A DNA stretch of 64,000 nucleotides from JAHJQQ01 sp963737555. Its GTDB lineage: Bacteria > Pseudomonadota > Gammaproteobacteria > Thiohalobacterales > Thiohalobacteraceae. This document shows, piece after piece, positions 37,917 through 47,438 of this stretch. Every line of letters begins with the position of its first letter. The stretch's first letter is position 1. Position numbers and translations under genes: made by a program. The stretch is from assembly GCA_963737555.1 (NCBI GenBank), contig CAVTTB010000009.1, positions 186,001-250,000 of the forward strand, written 5' to 3'. The notes below the pieces were generated by a model. That model saw only the letters and a list, made by a program, of their open reading frames with translations. It made no database searches and was not told where the DNA came from.

Positions 37917-40283
37917 ATGAGCAAAAAACGCGGCAACAAGCCCCCCAACTGGAAACAGCAAGACCCGCAGGCCGAGCGCGAAACCGAGAAGTACGCGCGG
38001 CCCATCCCCAGTCGGGAACTGATTATGGAAACCCTGAAAGAACAGGGCGTGCCACTGATGCGCGAGCAGTTGGCGGAGATTTTCCAACTCAGCGATGAAG
38101 AAGATTTGGAGGCGCTGCGCCGGCGCCTGAACGCCATGGAGCGCGATGGCCAGCTGGTGCTTAATCGCCGCCGCGGATATGGCCTGGTCGAGAAACTCGA
38201 CCTGGTGCGCGGGCGCATCATCGCCCATCCGGATGGTTTTGGCTTCCTGGTGCCCGATGAAGGCGGCGATGACCTGTTTATGTCGCCGCGGCAGATGCGT
38301 TCGGTGTTTCACGGCGACCGTGCGGTGGCGCGCGTCACCGGATTGGACCAGCGCGGTCGCCGTGAAGGCGCCATTGTCGAGGTCATCGAGCGCAACACCC
38401 AGCGTGTGGTCGGACGTTTCTATTGTGAGAACGGCGTGTGCTTCGTGGTGCCTGACAGCAAACGCATCACCCAGGACATTTCGATCTCCACCGATGGTCA
38501 GGGCAATGCGCGTCAGGGTCAGATTGTCACCGTCGACATCATTGAACAGCCGAGTTTCCGTTCGCGCCCGATTGGCCGAGTCGCCGAGGTGTTGGGTGAT
38601 CACATGGCGCCGGGCATGGAAATCGACATCGCCATTCGTAGCCACGACCTGCCGTTGACCTGGCCGCAAGCTGTGCAAGCGGAAATCGCCGGGCTCAAAC
38701 CGGAAGTCACCGAGGCATCCAAGCAAGGCCGCGAGGACTTGCGCAAGACACCGCTGGTGACGATCGATGGCGTGGACTCGCGCGATTTCGACGACGCGGT
38801 ATTTTGCGAACGCAAGGCCAAAGGGTGGCGTTTGTTGGTGGCGATTGCCGATGTCGCGCACTATGTCGAACCGGATACAGCGCTGGATAAAGAGGCGTTT
38901 GCGCGTGGTAACTCGGTGTATTTCCCCGAGCGGGTCATCCCGATGTTGCCGGAGATTCTTTCCAACGGCCTGTGTTCGTTGAATCCGCAGGTCGACCGCT
39001 TGTGCATGGTCTGCGAGATGTACATCAATGAAGACGGCCGCATTACGCGCTCGCGCTTCCTAGAAGGGCTGATGCGCTCGCATGCGCGCCTGACCTACGA
39101 TCAAGTCGCCAAGGTGTTGGTTGATAAAGACCCGGTCGAACGTAAAAAACTCGGCGACTTGGTGCCGCATTTGGAAGAGTTGCAGAGGCTCTATCAGGTG
39201 TTGCGTAAAGAGCGCAGCAAGCGTGGGGCTATCGACTTCGAGACCACTGAAACGCGCATCGTCTTTGGTGCTGATCGCAAGATCGAACGCATCGTGCCGG
39301 TGATTCGCAACGATGCGCACAAGCTCATCGAAGAATGCATGATTGCCGCCAACGTTGCCTCGGCGCGGTTCTTGGCCAACTCGAAGATGCCGACGTTGTT
39401 CCGCGTGCATCAAGGGCCGAAGGTCGAGAAGCTGACCGCGCTACGGGAATTCTTGAAAGAGATCGGTTTATCTATGCGCGGCGGCGACAAGCCGGAGCCG
39501 CTGCATTACGCTGAGCTGCTGGCCAAATTGCAGGATCGTCCGGATGCGCATCTGATCCAGACGGTGATGCTGCGTTCGTTGTCGCAGGCGAAGTATAACC
39601 CGGAAAATGTCGGTCATTTCGGTTTGGCGCTGGATCAATACCTGCACTTCACCTCACCGATCCGCCGTTATCCCGACCTGTTGGTACACCGTGCCATTCG
39701 TCATGCGATTCGCTCCAAGGCCGGTAAGAGTCTGCTGAAACGGGCGTTGGGTCGCGTCCTGCAAACGGGTTCCGGCGCGGGTTTCCGTTATACGACGGCC
39801 GATATGCTGGTGCTGGGCGAGCATTGCTCGACGACGGAACGGCGTGCCGACGAGGCAACCCGCGACGCGGTCGATTGGCTCAAGTGCGAATACATGCTGG
39901 ACAAAGTCGGCGATGAATTCGACGGCATCATCAGCAGCGTGACTTCATTCGGTATTTTCGTCGAGCTGAAGGAAATCTATGTCGAAGGCTTGGTGCATGT
40001 GACGGCGCTGAAGAATGATTACTATCATTTCGACCCGGCCGGCCATCGTCTGCGTGGCGAACGCAGCGGTACCATGTATCGCTTGACCGATGCTGTACGC
40101 GTGAAAGTCGTGCGGGTGAATTTGGACGAACGTAAAGTTGATTTTGAACTTGTGGAGACGGAGAACGTCAAACCGGGGCGCGCAGTGGCCGGTGGTAAGG
40201 CCAAGGATACCAAGGACACCAAGGCCCGCAAGCCGCGCCGTCGTAAAAAGCCAGCAGCAAAAACAGGAGCAAAATCCGAATGA
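37917..40283 (+). CDS. rnr: ribonuclease R
   Basis: 3'-5' exoribonuclease that degrades structured RNA. The protein is about 788 residues in this order: basic N-terminus and winged helix (LREQ-type segment GVPLMREQLAEIFQLSD), two cold-shock domains, the RNB catalytic domain with DGVDSRDFDDAVFCE and HFTSPIRRYPDLLVHRAI, an S1 domain (GIISSVTSFGIFVELKEIYV), and a Lys/Arg-rich tail ending the protein. ATG 37917 (MSKKRGNKP) is used; ATG 37911 is equally possible. Longer open frame to 37773 crosses the tRNA gene and is not coding. The stop overlaps the next gene by 4 bases. Confidence 0.97.
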   Translation: MSKKRGNKPPNWKQQDPQAERETEKYARPIPSRELIMETLKEQGVPLMREQLAEIFQLSDEEDLEALRRRLNAMERDGQLVLNRRRGYGLVEKLDLVRGRIIAHPDGFGFLVPDEGGDDLFMSPRQMRSVFHGDRAVARVTGLDQRGRREGAIVEVIERNTQRVVGRFYCENGVCFVVPDSKRITQDISISTDGQGNARQGQIVTVDIIEQPSFRSRPIGRVAEVLGDHMAPGMEIDIAIRSHDLPLTWPQAVQAEIAGLKPEVTEASKQGREDLRKTPLVTIDGVDSRDFDDAVFCERKAKGWRLLVAIADVAHYVEPDTALDKEAFARGNSVYFPERVIPMLPEILSNGLCSLNPQVDRLCMVCEMYINEDGRITRSRFLEGLMRSHARLTYDQVAKVLVDKDPVERKKLGDLVPHLEELQRLYQVLRKERSKRGAIDFETTETRIVFGADRKIERIVPVIRNDAHKLIEECMIAANVASARFLANSKMPTLFRVHQGPKVEKLTALREFLKEIGLSMRGGDKPEPLHYAELLAKLQDRPDAHLIQTVMLRSLSQAKYNPENVGHFGLALDQYLHFTSPIRRYPDLLVHRAIRHAIRSKAGKSLLKRALGRVLQTGSGAGFRYTTADMLVLGEHCSTTERRADEATRDAVDWLKCEYMLDKVGDEFDGIISSVTSFGIFVELKEIYVEGLVHVTALKNDYYHFDPAGHRLRGERSGTMYRLTDAVRVKVVRVNLDERKVDFELVETENVKPGRAVAGGKAKDTKDTKARKPRRRKKPAAKTGAKSE

Positions 40284-40993
40284 AAATCTTCGATGCGAAA
40301 AAAGTTCTCGTGATCGCTGTCGCGATCGCCATGGCTGGCTGTGCCACGGACGACCCCAACAAACGCACCAAGACCGGCGCGGCCATCGGTGCGGTCGCCG
40401 GGGCTATCCTCGGTCATCAGCTGGACGATGATTCCGGACGGTTTGTCGGCGCCGCCGTCGGTGCGTTGGCCGGCGGTGCGGTCGGTAATTACATGGATAA
40501 ACAGGAACAGGAATTCGACTCGGCGTTGGCCGAGGAACAGCGTCAGAACGATGTCGAAATCCAGCGTCTGCAGGATGAAACGCTGAAGATCGACATTTCG
40601 AATGAGGTGTCTTTCGATTTCGGACGTGCCGATATCAAGGCGTCGTTCCGGCCCACCTTGGACAAGGTCGCCGGTGTGCTCAAGCGCTATCCGAACTCGA
40701 TCGTGCACGTCGTCGGCCACACCGACAGCGTCGGTTCCGATGCGTATAACCAGCGTCTGTCCGAACAGCGTGCGCTGGCCGTGGTCGATTATCTGGCGAG
40801 CATCGGCGTGGCACGTGATCGTTTGCGTTCGGAAGGGCGTGGCGAAACCGAGCCGCGTGATACCAACGCAACCGAGGCCGGTCGACAGCTCAATCGTCGT
40901 GTCGAGCTGTATGTGAAGCCGATTGTGCAAGGTCAGGAGCAGCGCGCCTACGAGCCGCCGCCGGTGCAGGAAGCACCCGCTTCGTGGCGTTGA
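40280..40993 (+). CDS. OmpA-family lipoprotein with glycine-zipper domain (YiaD-like)
   Basis: A 237-residue outer-membrane lipoprotein. The lipobox is AMAGC with the acylated Cys at residue 21 and Ala at +2, which favours outer-membrane sorting. A glycine-zipper segment (GAAIGAVAGAILGHQ, GAAVGALAGGAVGNYMD) covers residues 33-70. A charged helix follows, then the OmpA C-terminal peptidoglycan-binding domain with VSFDFGRADIKA, VVGHTDSVGSDAYNQRLSEQ and GRGETEPRDTNATEAGRQLN. The start overlaps the rnr stop (ATGA), so they share a transcript. Confidence 0.92.
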   Translation: MKIFDAKKVLVIAVAIAMAGCATDDPNKRTKTGAAIGAVAGAILGHQLDDDSGRFVGAAVGALAGGAVGNYMDKQEQEFDSALAEEQRQNDVEIQRLQDETLKIDISNEVSFDFGRADIKASFRPTLDKVAGVLKRYPNSIVHVVGHTDSVGSDAYNQRLSEQRALAVVDYLASIGVARDRLRSEGRGETEPRDTNATEAGRQLNRRVELYVKPIVQGQEQRAYEPPPVQEAPASWR

Positions 40994-40996
40994 GGC

Positions 40997-41743
40997 ATGA
41001 GTGAAGCGCAGCGCGTTTATGGTCTGCATGCGGTGCGTGCCGTGCTACGGCAAGGTGAGTTGCAAGTGCTGCGCGCCTGGGCACAGGACAGTCGCCACGA
41101 CCCTAAGCTGGAAACGTTGATTGGCGAATTGCAGGCGCAGGGCGTGCGGGTCGAGCGCGTCCCGCGGCGTGAACTGGATCGATTGGCTCCGGACGCGCGT
41201 CATCAGGGTATCTTGCTGGAGCTCCAAGCAGGTGCCGCCGCGGTCACCGAGCAGGATCTCGAGAGTTTTCTCACTGCGCTCAAGCCGCCGGTTTTGTTAT
41301 TGGTGCTCGACGGCGTGACCGATCCGCATAACCTGGGTGCCTGCCTGCGGTCGGCCGATGCCGCCGGTGTGCAGGCGGTGATTCTGCCCAAGGACAAATC
41401 TGCCGGTATCACGCCGGTGGTGCGTAAAGTTGCGTGTGGGGCCGCCGAGAGCCTGCCGATCTTTGCCGTGACCAATCTCGCGCGCACCCTGCGTACGTTG
41501 CAAGACGCCGGCATTTGGATCTACGGTGCCGCGGGCGAGGCCGATCAAACTCTGTACGACATTGATTTCAAGGGGAACGTAGCCCTGGTGTTGGGTGCGG
41601 AGGGCGGCGGTATGCGACGTCTGACCCGTGAACATTGCGACGGCCTGGTGAAAATTCCCATGGCTGGCACGGTGGAAAGCCTGAATGTCTCCGTCGCCAC
41701 CGGCGTGCTGCTGTATGAGGTGGTGAGGCAGCGTAAGAAATAA
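40997..41743 (+). CDS. rlmB: 23S rRNA (guanosine-2251 2'-O)-methyltransferase
   Basis: SpoU-family SPOUT enzyme that methylates G2251 in the ribosomal P loop. The protein is 248 residues. An N-terminal L30e-like substrate domain (residues 1-75) starts VYGLHAVRAVLRQGELQ. The three SPOUT motifs are NLGACLRSADAAGV, LVLGAEGGGMRRL and IPMAGTVESLNVSVATGV, which form the deep knot. It follows the lipoprotein gene by 3 bases and is the usual partner of rnr. Confidence 0.97.
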   Translation: MSEAQRVYGLHAVRAVLRQGELQVLRAWAQDSRHDPKLETLIGELQAQGVRVERVPRRELDRLAPDARHQGILLELQAGAAAVTEQDLESFLTALKPPVLLLVLDGVTDPHNLGACLRSADAAGVQAVILPKDKSAGITPVVRKVACGAAESLPIFAVTNLARTLRTLQDAGIWIYGAAGEADQTLYDIDFKGNVALVLGAEGGGMRRLTREHCDGLVKIPMAGTVESLNVSVATGVLLYEVVRQRKK

Positions 41744-41843
41744 ACTGGGATCCGGCCCGAGTTTCGCCGGCATAGCCCGGCCGTTCCCGCGCCGCTGACA
41801 GAATTCGACCCCGCCCCCCATTCTCAATAAAGAAAATCCTGAA

Positions 41844-41872
41844 TTGCATCAAACATAAGCCTCCATTAGAAT
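41844..41872 (+). promoter_or_regulatory. strong sigma-70 promoter candidate for the rpsF operon
   Basis: TTGCAT at 41844-41849, a 17-base spacer, and TAGAAT at 41867-41872. It lies between rlmB and rpsF, leaving a leader of about 95 bases that could hold the S6:S18 autoregulatory structure. A near-consensus site at optimal spacing in the expected place. Confidence 0.65.
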
Positions 41873-41973
41873 GCGCGGCTCCCATGGGCAGCCCTAGCCG
41901 GCTTTTCCATGGCTCCTTGCCTCACTGCCCGGACTGTCTGGATGCGGGAGGCTTCATCCATAAGGGGCATACA

Positions 41974-42378
41974 ATGCGTCATTATGAAATCGTGTTCCTG
42001 GTTCATCCGGACCAGAGCGAACAAGTTCCTGCCATGGTCGAGCGCTATCGCGCCACCATCGAAGCGGCGGGCGGCCAGATCCATCGCTTGGAAGATTGGG
42101 GCCGCCGTCAGCTGTCCTATCCGATCCAGAAAATCCTCAAGGCACATTACGTGCTGATGAATATTGAGTGCAATCAGGACGTGCTCAACGAACTGACCTC
42201 CGCGTTCCGCTTCAACGACGCCGTCCTGCGCAATCTGGTCATCGCTCGCGACGAGGCTATCACTGAGCCTTCCATGCTGATCAAGCGTGACGACCGCGAA
42301 CGCGACGACACGCGTCGTTCCGATGACGACGACGATGATAACGACAGCGATGGCGACGACGCGAGCGACGCCGCCTAA
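41974..42378 (+). CDS. rpsF: 30S ribosomal protein S6, acidic tail
   Basis: Small-subunit protein that binds S18 and 16S rRNA. The protein is 134 residues. The core begins MRHYEIVFLVHPDQSEQ and includes RLEDWGRRQLSYPIQKILKA. The last ~30 residues form a highly acidic tail with seven Asp in a nine-residue stretch. In enterics S6 tails receive extra glutamates from RimK; this tail is genetically acidic. ATG 41974 gives the family N-terminus; the frame open upstream to 41884 is leader sequence. Confidence 0.97.
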   Translation: MRHYEIVFLVHPDQSEQVPAMVERYRATIEAAGGQIHRLEDWGRRQLSYPIQKILKAHYVLMNIECNQDVLNELTSAFRFNDAVLRNLVIARDEAITEPSMLIKRDDRERDDTRRSDDDDDDNDSDGDDASDAA

Positions 42379-42424
42379 GTGAAGTGTTTGTGTGCCGAGT
42401 GTCGGCACGGGATGTGTAGGACCC

Positions 42425-42754
42425 ATGCTGGATAGTCCGGCCAATGTGCTGGTCATCGAGGGTCGGGTAGTGCAGCCAGCGGAGATGCGTACATCTCCGG
42501 CTGGGATTCCGATCAGTCGCTTTAGCATCGAACATAAGTCGATGTGTGAAGAGGCTGATCTGCCCCGCGAGGTGCAGTTTCTGCTCGCGGTGGTAGCTAC
42601 CGGTGTGGCGTTGCAACCGCAGGTTGCGTCGCTACAAGCCGGGCAGCGAATCCGGGTGCGAGGATTTCTGGCCCGCGCAAGTTATCGCGCCGCTGAATAC
42701 CGTCTGGTAATGCACGCACAGTCGATTGAATATTTGAACGATGCAGATCGTTAA
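42425..42754 (+). CDS. priB: primosomal replication protein N (PriB)
   Basis: Single-stranded-DNA-binding OB-fold protein of the replication-restart primosome. The protein is 109 residues: NVLVIEGRVVQPAEMRTSPAG, then the OB strands PISRFSIEH, LLAVVATGVAL and the GQRIRVRGFLAR segment. The position between rpsF and rpsR is diagnostic. ATG 42425 follows TAGGA. An upstream GTG at 42392 is rejected because residues before LDSPAN are not conserved. Confidence 0.95.
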   Translation: MLDSPANVLVIEGRVVQPAEMRTSPAGIPISRFSIEHKSMCEEADLPREVQFLLAVVATGVALQPQVASLQAGQRIRVRGFLARASYRAAEYRLVMHAQSIEYLNDADR

Positions 42755-42770
42755 TACGAGGTAATTGGAT

Positions 42771-42995
42771 ATGTCACGTTTTTTCCGCCGCCGGAAGTTT
42801 TGCCGCTTCACCGCCGAGAACGTCAAAGAGATCGATTACAAAGATCTCGCGACCCTGAAGAATTATGTTACCGAGACCGGCAAGATTGTTCCCAGCCGTA
42901 TCACTGGTACCAAGGCACGCTATCAGCGCCAGCTGTCCACGGCCATCAAGCGCGCGCGCTTCTTGTCATTGCTGCCGTACAGCGATTCGCATTGA
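42771..42995 (+). CDS. rpsR: 30S ribosomal protein S18
   Basis: Binds S6 on the small subunit. The protein is 74 residues: SRFFRRRKFCRFTAEN, IDYKDLATLKNYVTETGKI, PSRITGTKARYQRQLSTAI and the C-terminal ARFLSLLPYSD. The ATG at 42771 is 8 bases after GAGGT; the TTG at 42765 is less likely. Confidence 0.98.
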   Translation: MSRFFRRRKFCRFTAENVKEIDYKDLATLKNYVTETGKIVPSRITGTKARYQRQLSTAIKRARFLSLLPYSDSH

Positions 42996-43049
42996 TGTTT
43001 GGCAGTCGCATCGACGTGATTTCGTCGGTGCACTGAGGCGGCCGATCGT

Positions 43050-43962
43050 ATGATGCAGGGGTTGGCGGCCTTCGCGATGAGCGCGCGCTGGCGCGCTGTT
43101 GTGGTAGCGACACTCAGCGCCGCTAGCGCATGGTTGCTGCCGCCGCTGACATCGCCCCTGGTTTATCTGGGTGGCGCGATCATCGGCTTGGTCACGCTAC
43201 GCCTTGGGGCACTGCAGGGTTTGAGTGTGGCGGGGGCGGGTGGTGCGGCACTCGCAATCGTAGGTGCGGTTGGTAGTGGGTTTGCTTTACCGATGGTGGT
43301 CGGCGCCTGGGTGTTGTGGCTGCCGGCGTGGGCTCTGGGCGTGCTGCTCAGATCCAGCCGCTCATTGGCGCTGTGTTTACAGGGCGCCGCTGCATTCGGG
43401 TTGCTGCTACTCATCGCTGCGTATGCGTGGTTAGGACAACCCGCCGCTTGGTGGGCGACGCGGCTGGATGTGCTGCTCGGCCCGGCGTTCGCCGCGCAAG
43501 GATTGGATACGGCGCAGTATTTCCCGGCATTGGCCCGCTGGATGACGGCATTGAGCGTCGCCGCATTGATGTTCGGTGCGTTGCTGAGTTTATTGCTGGC
43601 GCGTGCCTGGCAAGCGGGTTTGTACAACCCGGGTGGATTTGGGACGGAGTTCCGTTCGCTGCGACTGGGCAAAGGCTTCGCTGTCGTGAGCCTTGGCCGC
43701 CGTCATGATGGCTACCGTCACGAGCGGCGGTGTGGCCGAGTTGTCGGCGGATGCTGTGGTGGTTCTGCTGGTTGTGTATCTGCTGCAGGGATTGGCACTG
43801 GTGCATGCAGTCGTACACAGCCGAAGCGCCCATCGCGGCTGGTTAATTGGTTTGTATGTAGTGTTGCTCATGGCTGCGCTGCAGGTGATGCCACTGCTGG
43901 CATTATTGGGATGGATGGATGCCTGGATCGATTTCCGCACGCGTGTTGGGCGGAGTGTCTGA
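43050..43962 (+). CDS. DUF2232 multi-pass membrane protein, frameshifted
   Basis: Hydrophobic protein of about 303 residues with roughly eight membrane helices, matching the YybS/DUF2232 family in position (between rpsR and rplI) and character. The first frame ends in conserved-looking LRLGKGFAVVS; one extra base near 43691 then moves it to LAAVMMATVTSGGVAEL, LVVYLLQGLALVHAVVHSRS and WLIGLYVVLLMAALQVMP, stopping at 43962. The joined pattern is typical. The function of the family is unknown; the genomic link with ribosomal protein genes is long-standing. Confidence 0.85.
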
Positions 43963-44013
43963 ATCTAGGTGTATATGTCGATTGACGAGTGTTTAATGGC
44001 GAGGTAATGAGTC

Positions 44014-44460
44014 ATGCAAGTGATTCTGTTGGAAAAGGTTGATAATCTGGGCGGCCTGGGCGACAACGTGAAAGTGCGTTCCGGTTATGGTCGTAATTTC
44101 CTGATCCCGAAGGGTAAGGCTACGGCGGCGACACCGGCCAACATTGCTCGCTTCGAGGAGCGTCGCGCCGAGTTGGAAAAGGCGGCGGCCGATGCGTTGG
44201 CGGCGGCCAATGCCCGTAAGGCTGGCCTGGAAGGTTTGTCAGTCACGGTGGCGGCCAAGGCCGGTGAAGAAGGCAAACTGTTTGGTTCTGTTGGCACGGG
44301 CGATATCGCGCATGCCGTGACCGCAGCGGGCCAGTCGGTCGAGCGTCACGAAGTGCGACTGCCGGAAGGCCCGTTCCGCGCGCTAGGCACATTCGATGTC
44401 ACGCTGCATTTGCACAGTGATGTCAACGCCACGATCAAACTGATTATCGTCGCGGAATAA
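44014..44460 (+). CDS. rplI: 50S ribosomal protein L9
   Basis: Large-subunit protein at the base of the L1 stalk. The protein is 148 residues: N-terminal domain MQVILLEKVDNLGGLGDNVK and VRSGYGRNFLIPKGKA, a long connecting helix, and the C-terminal domain with GKLFGSVGTGDIAHAV and FRALGTFDVTLHLHSDV. Intact. Confidence 0.98.
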   Translation: MQVILLEKVDNLGGLGDNVKVRSGYGRNFLIPKGKATAATPANIARFEERRAELEKAAADALAAANARKAGLEGLSVTVAAKAGEEGKLFGSVGTGDIAHAVTAAGQSVERHEVRLPEGPFRALGTFDVTLHLHSDVNATIKLIIVAE

Positions 44461-44590
44461 GCACTTCCGGGCTACTGCCCGAAATCATGCCAAGTCGACG
44501 GCAACCGCGCTTGTCGGTTGCCGTCGCATTTGTGTATGCTCCCCGCAGTACAACGTTTCGCAATTCTAATGAATTCCTTCTGGAGCACGC

Positions 44591-45988
44591 ATGCCTGAGT
44601 CCGTCCTGTCCACCGAAATGCACGGTGGCGGTGCCGAGTCGCTCAAGGTTCCGCCGCATTCCATTCCAGCCGAGCAGTCCGTATTGGGCGGGCTCATGTT
44701 GGATAATGATGCGTGGGACCAGATTGCCGACCGTGTCTCCGAAGACGATTTCTATCGGCGCGATCATCGTCTGATCTTCCGCGCTATTGCCGGCTTGGCC
44801 GAAGCCAGTCAGCCCTTCGATGTGGTGACGCTGTCCGAGCAACTGGAAAAAAACCGCCTGCTCAACGATGCCGGTGGTATGGCCTATCTTGGCGCCTTGG
44901 CCAAGGACACGCCGAGCGCGGCGAATATCCGTGCCTATGCCGATATCGTGCGCGAGCATTCGGTGCTGCGCCAGATGGTGCGCGTCGGCACCGACATCGC
45001 CAATGCCGCGTATTTCCCGGAAGGCCGCGAGTCGCGCGAACTGCTGGATTTCGCGGAATCGCAGGTGTTTGAAATCGCCGAACGCGGCAGTCGTGGCAAG
45101 CGCGGTTTCGTGCGGATCAAGGATCTGCTGACGCAGGCCGTCGACCGCATCGATCATCTGTTTCAACTCGATAACCCGATCACCGGCGTAGCGACCGGCT
45201 TCAATGACTTCGACGAAATGACCGCCGGTCTGCAACCGTCCGATTTGGTGATCATCGCCGGCCGTCCGTCCATGGGTAAAACCAGTTTCGCGATGAACAT
45301 CGCCGAGAATGCCGCCATCCGCCATAAGGTGCCGGTGGCGGTGTTCAGTATGGAAATGCCCGGCGAGCAATTGGCTATGCGACTGATGTCCTCGCTCGGC
45401 CGCATCGATCAACACAAAGTTCGTACCGGTAAACTCGAAGACGACGATTGGCCGCGACTGACATCGGCCGTCAGCATTCTCGCCGAGGCGCCGTTGTTCA
45501 TCGACGATACGCCGGCTTTGTCGCCCACGGATTTACGCGCCCGCGCACGGCGTTTAAAGCGCGAGCACAATCTCGGTATGATCATCATCGACTACTTACA
45601 GTTGATGCAGGTACCCGGTTCGCGCGAAAACCGCGCCACTGAAATTTCGGAAATCTCTCGCGGCTTGAAGGCGCTTGCTAAAGAGCTGCATGTACCCGTG
45701 GTCGCACTGTCGCAGCTCAACCGCAGTCTGGAACAACGGCCGAACAAACGGCCGGTGATGTCCGATTTGCGCGAGTCCGGTGCTATCGAGCAGGATGCCG
45801 ACATGATCGTGTTCATCTATCGTGACGAGGTCTATGACAAGGACAGTCCCGACAAGGGCTCGGCAGAGATCATCATCGGCAAGCAGCGTAATGGACCGAT
45901 CGGCATGAGGCGCCTGACCTTCCTGGGCCAATACACCCGCTTCGAGAATTTCGTCTCCGATGGCTATGGCGGCGGAGACTATGAATGA
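44591..45988 (+). CDS. dnaB: replicative DNA helicase DnaB
   Basis: Hexameric 5'-3' replication-fork helicase. The protein is 465 residues. The N-terminal domain contains PPHSIPAEQSVLGGLMLDND; the RecA-like motor has Walker A AGRPSMGKTSFAMNIA, Walker B MIIIDYLQLM, and the DnaB motifs MEMPGEQLAMRLMSSLGRID and QLNRSLEQRPNKRPVMSDLR. No intein is present. The stop overlaps alr as ATGA. Confidence 0.98.
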   Translation: MPESVLSTEMHGGGAESLKVPPHSIPAEQSVLGGLMLDNDAWDQIADRVSEDDFYRRDHRLIFRAIAGLAEASQPFDVVTLSEQLEKNRLLNDAGGMAYLGALAKDTPSAANIRAYADIVREHSVLRQMVRVGTDIANAAYFPEGRESRELLDFAESQVFEIAERGSRGKRGFVRIKDLLTQAVDRIDHLFQLDNPITGVATGFNDFDEMTAGLQPSDLVIIAGRPSMGKTSFAMNIAENAAIRHKVPVAVFSMEMPGEQLAMRLMSSLGRIDQHKVRTGKLEDDDWPRLTSAVSILAEAPLFIDDTPALSPTDLRARARRLKREHNLGMIIIDYLQLMQVPGSRENRATEISEISRGLKALAKELHVPVVALSQLNRSLEQRPNKRPVMSDLRESGAIEQDADMIVFIYRDEVYDKDSPDKGSAEIIIGKQRNGPIGMRRLTFLGQYTRFENFVSDGYGGGDYE

Positions 45989-47085
45989 CGCGGCCACTCC
46001 GTGCGCGTATCGATCTCGGTGCGCTGCAACATAATCTTCTCAAAGTACGCCAACTCGCACCGCGCAGTCGCATCATGGCGGTGGTCAAGGCCAATGGTTA
46101 TGGTCATGGCATGGTGCGGGTTGCGCAAGCATTGCGTGAGGCCGATGGCTTCGGTGTTGCCTGTCTGGAAGAAGCCGTCGGTCTGCGCGAGGTCGGGATA
46201 CGAAAACCGATCACGCTGCTGGAAGGCTTCTTCGACAGCGATGAACTGGATGCGGTCAGCCACTATCGGTTGATGCCGGTGCTCCATACGGAGCAGCAGA
46301 TACGCCAGCTGGAAACGGCGCAACTGCCACAGCCGATCGCTGTATGGCTCAAGGCCGATACCGGCATGCATCGGCTTGGTTTCTCGCCGGATGTTTTTGT
46401 AGCGATGTATCGCCGCTTGCAAGCGTGCGCGAATGTCAGCGAGATCGGGCTGTTTTCCCATCTGGGTTACGCCGATGATCGGCGCAGTGTGCAGACCCAA
46501 CGGCAATGCGAGCAGTTTCAGGCTATGGTCGAGACTTTCTCGGGGCCGCGTTCGCTGGCTAACTCGGGTGGTTTAATGGGCTGGCCAGAGACGCAATTCG
46601 ATTGGGTTCGTCCCGGATTGATGCTCTACGGTATTTCGCCGTTCGCGGGTAATACCGGTGTCGAGCAGGAGCTGCGGCCGGTCATGACATTAGAGTCTAG
46701 GTTGATCGCGGTGAACCGTTTTGAGCGTGGCGCGGCGATCGGTTACAGCGGCGCCTGGATGTGTCCGGAAGACATGAATGTTGGTGTGGTCGCGGTAGGT
46801 TATGGCGACGGTTATCCACGGCATGCGCCGACGGGTACACCGGTCTTGGTGAACGGGAAACGTACCCAGATCATCGGACGTGTATCGATGGACATGCTCT
46901 GTGTTGACCTGCGCGATCAGCCGGCTGCGGATATTGGCGATCCCGTGGTGTTGTGGGGAGCCGATCTGCCCGTCGAAGAAATCGCCCGATGTGCCGGGAC
47001 AATCGCGTACGAACTTGTATGTGCGATAGCGTCGCGCGTGCCCGTTGAGGTCCTGTCGCCCGCCGTGGTCGAGGTTGTTTCATGA
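45985..47085 (+). CDS. alr: alanine racemase
   Basis: PLP enzyme supplying D-alanine for peptidoglycan. The protein is 366 residues. The PLP lysine is Lys35 in VVKANGYGHGM; the catalytic Tyr is in AIGYSGAW near residue 253; LKADTGMHRLGF and RVSMDMLCVDL are intact. The start overlaps the dnaB stop. The radA gene that often follows is absent; an AT-rich gap follows instead. Confidence 0.97.
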   Translation: MTRPLRARIDLGALQHNLLKVRQLAPRSRIMAVVKANGYGHGMVRVAQALREADGFGVACLEEAVGLREVGIRKPITLLEGFFDSDELDAVSHYRLMPVLHTEQQIRQLETAQLPQPIAVWLKADTGMHRLGFSPDVFVAMYRRLQACANVSEIGLFSHLGYADDRRSVQTQRQCEQFQAMVETFSGPRSLANSGGLMGWPETQFDWVRPGLMLYGISPFAGNTGVEQELRPVMTLESRLIAVNRFERGAAIGYSGAWMCPEDMNVGVVAVGYGDGYPRHAPTGTPVLVNGKRTQIIGRVSMDMLCVDLRDQPAADIGDPVVLWGADLPVEEIARCAGTIAYELVCAIASRVPVEVLSPAVVEVVS

Positions 47086-47351
47086 ATGCATCAGCCCAGT
47101 CGGAATTTCTGACGCCGCGATATTGATCTAATTCGTCCTCTGTATGACCTTCACTGCTACTGAATCAAAAGCTTTCGTTGTCTTGCTCGTGCAGGCAGTG
47201 AGACTGAGGCTGTCAGTGTAATTTACGAATATCCGTATGCACTGGGACGCGCGCTTGATTAATCAATGTGTTGTGCGGTGGGAATGGATGTTGCCTGAAT
47301 ATGTCCGGGTGTCCCGTAGCGGGGCGGCGGAATCCTGCGGTGGGAGGCAAT

Positions 47352-47438
47352 ATGAAAACTGCGAACCTGACGTTAGCGGATTTGTTCTGGTTTATCGCGT
47401 TATTCATCGCCTTGTTCATGACCGGCATGGTCGTTTAG
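47352..47438 (+). CDS. probable 28-residue single-span membrane protein
   Basis: A short frame with ATG at 47352, preceded by GGGAGG at 47342-47347, 4 bases away, and a TAG stop at 47436. The product is MKTANLTLADLFWFIALFIA followed by LFMTGMVV: a short polar start and one hydrophobic helix of about 19 residues. It resembles the class of tiny inner-membrane proteins that attach to larger complexes. The opposite-strand frame has no such character. Start, RBS and composition are good, but I know no family for it, so this is a prediction. Confidence 0.5.
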   Translation: MKTANLTLADLFWFIALFIALFMTGMVV

